Made by a program: the position numbers and the translations under genes | Shown: one piece after another, positions 30,335-35,424 of the stretch | How the letters are laid out: each line of letters opens with the position of its first letter | Position numbering within the stretch: the stretch's first letter is position 1 | Notes under the pieces: generated by a model | Told to the model about the DNA's origin: nothing | Database searches by the model: none | What the model saw: only the letters and a program-made list of their open reading frames with translations | From: CAXSDR01 sp964236445 | Lineage (GTDB): Bacteria > Actinomycetota > Actinomycetes > Motilibacterales > Motilibacteraceae | DNA length: 35,424 nucleotides | Assembly: GCA_964236445.1 (NCBI GenBank) | Contig: CAXSDR010000029.1 | Span: 1-35,424, forward strand | Direction of reading: 5' to 3'

Positions 30335-31552
30335 TCAGCGGTGGCCTCGCTGGCGAGCTTCGCGTTGGATGGCCTTCCGCCGGTCGCGCTGCTCCGCGGC
30401 GAGCCGCAGGTCCGTGCGCGAGGCCATCCACTCGGCCTCCCTGACCAGCCTTCGCCAGCTCGCCCAGCGACGCGGGTCGAGCTCGCCGGCGTCCAGCGCG
30501 GCCGTGACGGCGCAGCTCGGTTCGGTGTCGTGCCCGCAGTCGGCGAAGCGGCACTGCCCCAGCAGCGCGTCGACCTCGGGAAAGGCGAGCGCCAGGCCGC
30601 CACCGTCGGGCGCACCCGCCGACCCCACGAGCCCCACGCTGCGCAACCCAGGCGTGTCGAGCAGGCAGGCGCCGCTGTCCATGACGACGAGCTCGCGGTG
30701 CACAGTCGTGTGGCGGCCCTTGCCGTCGCGGCGCACCTCCCCGGTGGGGGCGATATCGCGCCCGGTCAGGGCGTTGACGAGCGTCGACTTGCCCGCGCCG
30801 GAGGGCCCGAGCAACGCCGCCGTCACTCCTGGCCCGAGCAGCCGGCTCAGCGGTTCGAGGCCGACCCCGGTCGTGGCACTCGCGCGCAGCACCTGACAGC
30901 CGGGTGCCGTGGCTTCGGCGCGGGCGAGCAGACCGTCCTCCGCCGGGAGGAGGTCGCACTTGGTCAGGACCACGACGGGGGTGGCACCGCCGTCCCACGA
31001 GAGGGTGACCAGCCGCTCGACGCGACCGAGATCCGCCTCGGGCCAGACGGGTTCGGCCACGATGACGATGTCCACGTTGCAGGCGAGCACCTGCTCACGC
31101 GAGGAACCCGGGGCGGTGTCGGCCCGGCGCAGCGCACCCCGCCGGGGCAGCACCGCCACCACGAGGCCGGTGGCCGGGTTCCAGGCCACCCAGTCACCCG
31201 CGCAGGGAACGGGGTCGAGGCCGGGCGCGTACGCCGCCCGCTGCTCACCGGTGTCCGAGACCAGCGTGCAGGCACCCCGGTCGGCGCGCATCACGCGGGC
31301 GGGCCGGGAGGAGATCGAGTCGTGAGCCGGGAGTGCGCCGACGGCGCCATCGTGCGCCGACTGCCAGGACGGGTCCCAGCCGAGGCGTGAGAGAAGGACA
31401 GGGTCGTGTGGCACGAGGGTTCCGATCAGGCGGTAGCCCTCGCGCGCGGCACCGTCAGGCGGGCTCGGCGAGAGCTGGAGGGCAGGGGCGGGAGAGGTCC
31501 ATCGAGGTGACGTCCACCAGGACCACCCCCTCTCGTCGACCCACCGCTGCAT
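30335..31552 (-). CDS. rsgA: Ribosome small-subunit GTPase RsgA
   Basis: A 405-residue circularly permuted GTPase that tests late 30S assembly. The OB-like N-terminal domain (VPCAGDWVAWNPATG) is followed by G4 TKCD at 197-200, the P-loop GPSGAGKST at 249-257, G3 DTPG at 299-302 and the zinc site C334, C339, H341, C347 (CRFADCGHDTEPSC). ATG at 31552 adds an N-terminal extension rich in Trp (WVDERGWSWWTSPRW) unlike most homologues; GTG at 31414 would give a 359-residue protein beginning VPHDPVLLSRLGWD, where family similarity starts. It follows trmB by 14 bases. Confidence 0.92.
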   Translation of the reverse strand: MQRWVDERGWSWWTSPRWTSPAPALQLSPSPPDGAAREGYRLIGTLVPHDPVLLSRLGWDPSWQSAHDGAVGALPAHDSISSRPARVMRADRGACTLVSDTGEQRAAYAPGLDPVPCAGDWVAWNPATGLVVAVLPRRGALRRADTAPGSSREQVLACNVDIVIVAEPVWPEADLGRVERLVTLSWDGGATPVVVLTKCDLLPAEDGLLARAEATAPGCQVLRASATTGVGLEPLSRLLGPGVTAALLGPSGAGKSTLVNALTGRDIAPTGEVRRDGKGRHTTVHRELVVMDSGACLLDTPGLRSVGLVGSAGAPDGGGLALAFPEVDALLGQCRFADCGHDTEPSCAVTAALDAGELDPRRWASWRRLVREAEWMASRTDLRLAAEQRDRRKAIQREARQRGHR

Positions 31553-31566
31553 CCGCTGCCCGCACG

Positions 31567-32316
31567 CTAGACCCGCTGCGCCGGGGATGTCACGGCAATA
31601 TCGGGCGCGCGACGCTGCGCCACCACGTCGAAGACGTGATGGCCCTTGGCGATGCCCAGCCGCTCGAAGCGCGTCACGGGTCTCGTGTCAGGCCGGCTCG
31701 CGAAGTGCGGATGCAGGTTCTGCAGTTCGGGCGAGGCGTCGACCTCGGCCAGCATCTGGTCGGCATAGGGCTCCCAGTCGGTCGCGCAGTGCAGCACGCC
31801 GTCGACCCGCAGCCGCGAGGTGATCAGTGCCAACGGCTCGCCCGAGACGATCCGTCGCTTGCGATGACGCTCCTTGGGCCACGGGTCGGGAAAGAAGATG
31901 CGCACCTCGTCCAGCGAACCGGGGGCGAGCATGTCGCGCAGCACCTCGATCGCGTCGCCCTGCACGACACGTACGTTGGTCAGCCCCCGCTCTCCCACGG
32001 CGTGCAGCAGGGCGCCGACTCCCGGGGTGTGCACGTCGACGGCCAGCACGTCGCGCGACGGGTCGGCCGCCGCCATCGCAACCGTGGCCTCGCCCATGCC
32101 GAAGCCGATCTCGAGCACGAGCGGTGCCGTGCGACCGAAGATCGTGACGGGGTCGAGCAAGCCCTGGGTGACCTCGAGCCCGAAGCGGTCCCAGTGGGCA
32201 TCGAGCGCCGTCTGCTGGCGCAGGCTCACCCGTCCTCGGCGCGGGCTGAACGTGCGTACGTGCGGGAACGGCGACTCGGCGCCGAGGCGGACCCGCCCCT
32301 TAGTGGGCTGCGCCAC
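31567..32316 (-). CDS. trmB: tRNA (guanine-N7-)-methyltransferase
   Basis: A 249-residue TrmB that makes m7G46 in tRNA using SAM. The SAM site is LVLEIGFGMGEATVAMAAADP at about 66-86 and the catalytic/tRNA-binding motif FFPDPWPKERHRKRRIV is at 141-157; VTRFERLGIAKGHHVFD is the conserved C-terminal segment. GTG at 32316 overlaps the upstream CDF gene by 17 bases and has no clear Shine-Dalgarno, consistent with coupled translation. The reaction yields SAH, the substrate of AhcY a few kilobases away, though this proximity may be chance. Confidence 0.94.
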   Translation of the reverse strand: MAQPTKGRVRLGAESPFPHVRTFSPRRGRVSLRQQTALDAHWDRFGLEVTQGLLDPVTIFGRTAPLVLEIGFGMGEATVAMAAADPSRDVLAVDVHTPGVGALLHAVGERGLTNVRVVQGDAIEVLRDMLAPGSLDEVRIFFPDPWPKERHRKRRIVSGEPLALITSRLRVDGVLHCATDWEPYADQMLAEVDASPELQNLHPHFASRPDTRPVTRFERLGIAKGHHVFDVVAQRRAPDIAVTSPAQRV

Positions 32317-33289
32317 CGGGCACGGGCGGGAGGTCGGCCCCGCGACGGGCAGTCTCGTCGGACCACACGTCGGGCTCGAGGTAGATGACGCGGGCGATGG
32401 GAACGGCGCTGCGGATCGCGCGCTCGGCCTCGTCGATGGTGGCAGCCACCTGAGCGGCGGTGTTGTCGTGGCTGACCGCGATCTTCGCCGCCACGAGCAG
32501 CTCGTCCGGGCCCAGGTGCAGCGTGCGCATATGGATGATGCGCTCGACCCGCGGCGCAGACCCGAGCGCGCGTTGGATCGCGGCGACATCGCTCGCGCTC
32601 GCGCTCTCGCCGAGCAGCAGCGACTTGGTCTCGACGGCCAGGACCACTGCGACGGCGACGAGCAGGACGCCGATCATGGCGGTACCGACGGCGTCCCAGC
32701 GGCCGTCGTCGGTGAGCAGCGTGAGGACCACACCGAACAGCGCGAAGAGCAGGCCACACAGCGCGGCGACGTCTTCGAGCAGGACGACGGGCAGCTCGGG
32801 CGCCTTGGCCGTGCGGATGAACTGCAGCCATGACTGCGATCCACGCGACGTCGCCGACTCGTGCACCGCGGTGCGCAAGGACAGGCTCTCCATGACGGTG
32901 GCGCCGACCAGCACGGCGACGGGCACCCATTTCCAGCTCTCGATGGCCTCGGGATGGGTGAACTTGTGCGAGGCCTCGTAGAGCGAGAACAGCCCGCCCA
33001 CGCTGAACAGGACGACCGAGACGATGAACGCGAAGACGTAGCGTTCGCGGCCATAACCGAACGGGTGGCGCTCGTCGGCCTCCTTGCGCGCACGCTTGCC
33101 GCCGACGAGCAGGAGCAGCTGGTTGCCCGAGTCGGCGAGCGAGTGGATCGACTCGGCCAGCATCGAGGACGAGGACGTCAGCAGGAAAGCCAGGAACTTC
33201 ATCACGGCGATGCCGAGGTTGGCCCCGAGCGCAGCGAGAATCGCCACGCCGCCGCCACCGTGACCCGGCTGCTGCTCCGGCGCGCTCAC
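32300..33289 (-). CDS. Cation diffusion facilitator family transporter
   Basis: A 329-residue CDF metal exporter with about five to six helices and a C-terminal cytoplasmic domain. The metal site in helix 2 is visible as SIHSLADSGNQ (H49, D53), and RHPFGYGRERY marks the following loop. The second acidic/His site is less clear than in zinc exporters of the ZitB type, so the metal (Zn, Fe or Mn) is uncertain. The cytoplasmic domain has VERIIHMRTLHLGPDELLVAAKI. GTG at 33289 overlaps the stop of the isomerase gene as GTGA. This gene order is a conserved actinobacterial arrangement. Confidence 0.92.
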   Translation of the reverse strand: MSAPEQQPGHGGGGVAILAALGANLGIAVMKFLAFLLTSSSSMLAESIHSLADSGNQLLLLVGGKRARKEADERHPFGYGRERYVFAFIVSVVLFSVGGLFSLYEASHKFTHPEAIESWKWVPVAVLVGATVMESLSLRTAVHESATSRGSQSWLQFIRTAKAPELPVVLLEDVAALCGLLFALFGVVLTLLTDDGRWDAVGTAMIGVLLVAVAVVLAVETKSLLLGESASASDVAAIQRALGSAPRVERIIHMRTLHLGPDELLVAAKIAVSHDNTAAQVAATIDEAERAIRSAVPIARVIYLEPDVWSDETARRGADLPPVPGGAAH

Positions 33290-34452
33290 GTCGCGATGCG
33301 GCCCTTGAGCTCGGAGATCGGCCCGATCGGTGACGGGTCGAGGCCGAGCGCCAGCGCGAGATAGGTGCTGGCGAAGTCGGTCAGCCCTACCAGCGACGCG
33401 AGCCGCTCGGCCGGCGTGGTGCCCACGGCGCGCAGCTGCGTCACCGGCACGTCTCGACCCAGGGCGACGGTGACGACGGCGCCGGCCCGCGCGGTCGCGC
33501 GCGGGTGCTCGTCGTCCTCGCGCAGGAGCACCAGCCGTGAGCGGGTCTGCTCGGCGTCTTCGGCGCGGTCCCGGAAGAAGTCGTCGGTCGGTGCGGAAGC
33601 CGACGACTCGGGCGACGATTCCGAGAACGGCCCGTCGAACGTGACGATCTGGTTGTGGCCCGCCTCCGGCAGCTCGCCGGGGATGCCCGGATATTTGGCG
33701 TTCTCGTTGAGCTGGCAGCAGAAGCGGTGAGCCACCACGCCGGTCAGGCGACTGACTCCCCACACCACCGGCAGCGAACCCACGAGGGAGAGGGCGAGCT
33801 CCTTGGCAGGATTGTCATAGCTCGCGGCCCCTGGGCGGAAACGCTCCGCGTCGGCATCGAGCAGGTCTGCCACGCGCTCGAGGGCGGCGGGCCCGATGTC
33901 TGCGAGCCCGAGCGCGTCAGCGACACAGAGCAGCGGTGCCGACAACGTCCACATGCTCGCCCGCGGCTGGCGACCGCCCGCGTCCACGGCGATGTGCACG
34001 CCGCGGCCCCGCTCCGCCAGCCTCGCCAGAGGCGAACTCGCGGCACCGACGGTGACGATGCGGGCGCCCCGGCGTACGGCCTCGTCGGTCGCGGTCAACG
34101 TCTCCTCGGTGACACCCGAGCAGGAGACCCCGATGACGAGGTCCATCGGGCCGACCCAGCCGGGCAGCGTGAAGTCCTTGACGGAGACCACGGGAATCGG
34201 GCAGGCCACCCCGGTGACCGCGGCGAGCACGTTGCCGGAGATGCCCGACCCACCCATCCCGGTGACGACCACGGCGCGGGGCCGGCCCTCGGCGACGACG
34301 GCCGCGAGCCCCGCCTCGGCGCTCGCCCGCACCGCCGCCCTCACCTGCGCCCCGGAGCTGGCGCAGGCCCGCAGCATGTCGCCACCGTCGAGTGCGCTGA
34401 TGGCCGAGGCGTCGTCGAGGTCCGTGACCCCGCGCACCGGGGACAGCACCAT
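33286..34452 (-). CDS. SIS-domain phosphosugar isomerase (bifunctional phosphoglucose/phosphomannose isomerase type)
   Basis: A 388-residue protein with two SIS subdomains. The first holds VVVTGMGGSGISGNVLAAV at 61-79 and VIGVSCSGVTEETL; the second has LNENAKYPGIPGELPEAGHNQI, whose Glu and His are the catalytic residues of the archaeal-type bifunctional PGI/PMI. It would interconvert fructose-6-phosphate with glucose-6- or mannose-6-phosphate. Location beside phosphomannomutase (pmm) supports supply of mannose-1-phosphate for GDP-mannose and mannosylated envelope lipids or proteins. ATG at 34452 is two bases after the Trm112-like gene stop. Confidence 0.9.
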   Translation of the reverse strand: MVLSPVRGVTDLDDASAISALDGGDMLRACASSGAQVRAAVRASAEAGLAAVVAEGRPRAVVVTGMGGSGISGNVLAAVTGVACPIPVVSVKDFTLPGWVGPMDLVIGVSCSGVTEETLTATDEAVRRGARIVTVGAASSPLARLAERGRGVHIAVDAGGRQPRASMWTLSAPLLCVADALGLADIGPAALERVADLLDADAERFRPGAASYDNPAKELALSLVGSLPVVWGVSRLTGVVAHRFCCQLNENAKYPGIPGELPEAGHNQIVTFDGPFSESSPESSASAPTDDFFRDRAEDAEQTRSRLVLLREDDEHPRATARAGAVVTVALGRDVPVTQLRAVGTTPAERLASLVGLTDFASTYLALALGLDPSPIGPISELKGRIAT

Positions 34453-34454
34453 CG

Positions 34455-34667
34455 TCAGGCGCTCCCGTCGCTGTCGGCGACACGGCTCGGGTCCGGTGAG
34501 GTCGCCTCGTCGATGAGCAGCACCGGGATGCCGTCGCGCACGGGATAGACGAGACCGCAGCCGTCGGGAGCCGTCGCGGTGCAGACGAGGCTCGTTTCGG
34601 TCTCACGCAGCGGCGACAGACAACGCGGACACGCGAGAACCTCGAGGAGCCAAGCGTCGAGCGCCAC
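34455..34667 (-). CDS. Trm112-like zinc peptide
   Basis: A 70-residue Trm112 family protein: LLEVLACPRCLSPLRETETSLVC provides CxxC plus a third Cys, GCGLVYPVRDGIPVLLIDEA the fourth Cys and the signature strand. Eukaryotic and archaeal Trm112 activates several methyltransferases; bacterial members (YcaR type) are poorly understood. GTG at 34667 is five bases after the pmm stop. It is co-transcribed between pmm and the SIS isomerase, its usual position in actinobacteria. Confidence 0.9.
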   Translation of the reverse strand: MALDAWLLEVLACPRCLSPLRETETSLVCTATAPDGCGLVYPVRDGIPVLLIDEATSPDPSRVADSDGSA

Positions 34668-34672
34668 GGCCG

Positions 34673-35424
34673 TCAGCCCCGCACCAGGTCGAGGACCTCG
34701 TCACGCAGCGCTGCCATCGCGGCCTCGTCAGGAGCCTCGACATTGAGGCGCAGCAGCGGCTCGGTGTTGGACGGGCGCAGGTTGAACCACCAGCTGCCAC
34801 CGTCGACGGTCAGGCCGTCCAGCCGGTCGATGCTCACGCCGTCGCGCGAGGCATAGGTCTTCTCGACCAGCGCCGAGCGCGCGGCGGCGTCGTCGACGAC
34901 GCTGTTGATCTCGCCGGAGGCGGCGTAGCGGGCGTAGTTGGCCAGCAGCTGCGAGAGCGTCGTGCCTGCGGGGGTCTCACCGAGCGCGGCGAGCACGTGC
35001 AGCGCCGCGAGCATCCCCGAGTCGGCGCGCCAGAAGTCACGGAAGTAGAAGTGCCCGGAGTGCTCGCCCCCGAAGACCGCACCGGTCTCGGCCATCTGCG
35101 CCTTGATGAAGGAATGACCGACGCGGCTGCGGGAGGGCACGCCACCGTGCTCGACGATGATCTCCGGCACGCCCTTGGACGTGATCAGGTTGTGGATCAC
35201 CGTCGCGCCGGGGTTCTTGCTCAGCTCCCTCACGGCCACGATCGCCGTGATCGTCGAGGGCGAGACGATCGCACCCCGCTCGTCGACCACGAAGCATCGG
35301 TCGGCATCACCGTCGAACGCGAGCCCGATGTCGGCGCCGTGCGCCAGCACCGCCGCCTGCAGATCGGCGAGGTTGGCCGGCTCGATGGGGTTGGCCTCGT
35401 GGTTGGGAAAGCTGCCGTCGAGCT
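34673..35424 (-). CDS. manB: Phosphomannomutase/phosphoglucomutase, 3' part
   Basis: The C-terminal 250 residues of an alpha-D-phosphohexomutase; the 5' end lies beyond the right edge. The Mg-binding loop GLAFDGDADRC, the sugar-recognition GGEHSGHFYFRDF and the phosphate-binding loop LRPSNTEPLLRLN are all visible, in the standard order of domains 2 to 4. It converts mannose-6-phosphate to mannose-1-phosphate (or the glucose pair). It heads the run pmm, Trm112-like, SIS isomerase, CDF, trmB and rsgA, with tight spacing. Confidence 0.95.
   Translation of the reverse strand, partial: LDGSFPNHEANPIEPANLADLQAAVLAHGADIGLAFDGDADRCFVVDERGAIVSPSTITAIVAVRELSKNPGATVIHNLITSKGVPEIIVEHGGVPSRSRVGHSFIKAQMAETGAVFGGEHSGHFYFRDFWRADSGMLAALHVLAALGETPAGTTLSQLLANYARYAASGEINSVVDDAAARSALVEKTYASRDGVSIDRLDGLTVDGGSWWFNLRPSNTEPLLRLNVEAPDEAAMAALRDEVLDLVRG

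Noticed and set aside
1..35424. CRISPR arrays, tRNA, rRNA, insertion sequences, prophage or defence islands
   Set aside because: No regularly spaced repeats, tRNA cloverleaf, transposase motif or phage gene was recognisable on either strand.

Overview
The window reads as a chromosomal segment of a high-GC actinobacterium (Actinomycetota). The evidence is the very high G+C, frequent GTG and TTG starts, and the order mtrA-mtrB-lpqB-comF-hpf-orphan response regulator-AlkX-type glycosylase at one end and pmm-Trm112-SIS isomerase-cation efflux-ahcY at the other. From memory this resembles the mtrA-to-ahcY neighbourhood of Streptomyces and relatives. I cannot name a genus. It is core chromosome with a few accessory insertions. 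I see no rRNA, tRNA, CRISPR array, prophage or insertion sequence.

Layout. (1) 1-7403, all on the minus strand and transcribed leftward: mtrA, mtrB, lpqB (envelope two-component system and its lipoprotein), comF, hpf (ribosome hibernation), an orphan NarL-type regulator, and the 5' part of an AlkX/YcaQ-family DNA glycosylase. (2) 7475-12676, plus strand, divergent from mtrA: a membrane module of a Pro-rich multi-TM protein, DUF4129, DUF4350, MoxR AAA+ ATPase and DUF58, joined by three GTGA stop/start overlaps. (3) 12679-16337: an esterase, a GNAT acetyltransferase, a broken DUF222/HNH endonuclease gene and an orphan FetB-like permease. These appear inserted between DUF58 and the SpoIIM/RDD pair. 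(4) 16350-18237: divergent SpoIIM-like and RDD membrane proteins. (5) 18241-27064, minus strand: an amino-sugar operon in transcription order ROK repressor, lipoprotein solute-binding protein, two permeases, GH3 beta-N-acetylglucosaminidase, ROK kinase, nagA, nagB. It would import GlcNAc-containing sugars, split and phosphorylate them, and feed fructose-6-phosphate and ammonia into metabolism. No ATPase is encoded, so a shared MsiK-type ATPase is expected. (6) 27131-30295, minus strand: a MerR regulator overlapping ahcY, followed by a second, archaeal-type SAH-hydrolase paralog that has lost catalytic residues. (7) 30335-35424, minus strand: rsgA, trmB, a CDF cation exporter, a SIS phosphosugar isomerase, a Trm112-like zinc peptide and the 3' part of phosphomannomutase.

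Most worth following up: the degenerate SAH-hydrolase paralog beside the normal one; the MerR promoter/dyad with leaderless geometry; a 34-bp perfect palindrome inside the SpoIIM gene; an 18-bp perfect stem between the binding-protein and permease genes; and the glycosylase gene with no ordinary start codon. I found no clear new defence or mobile system.
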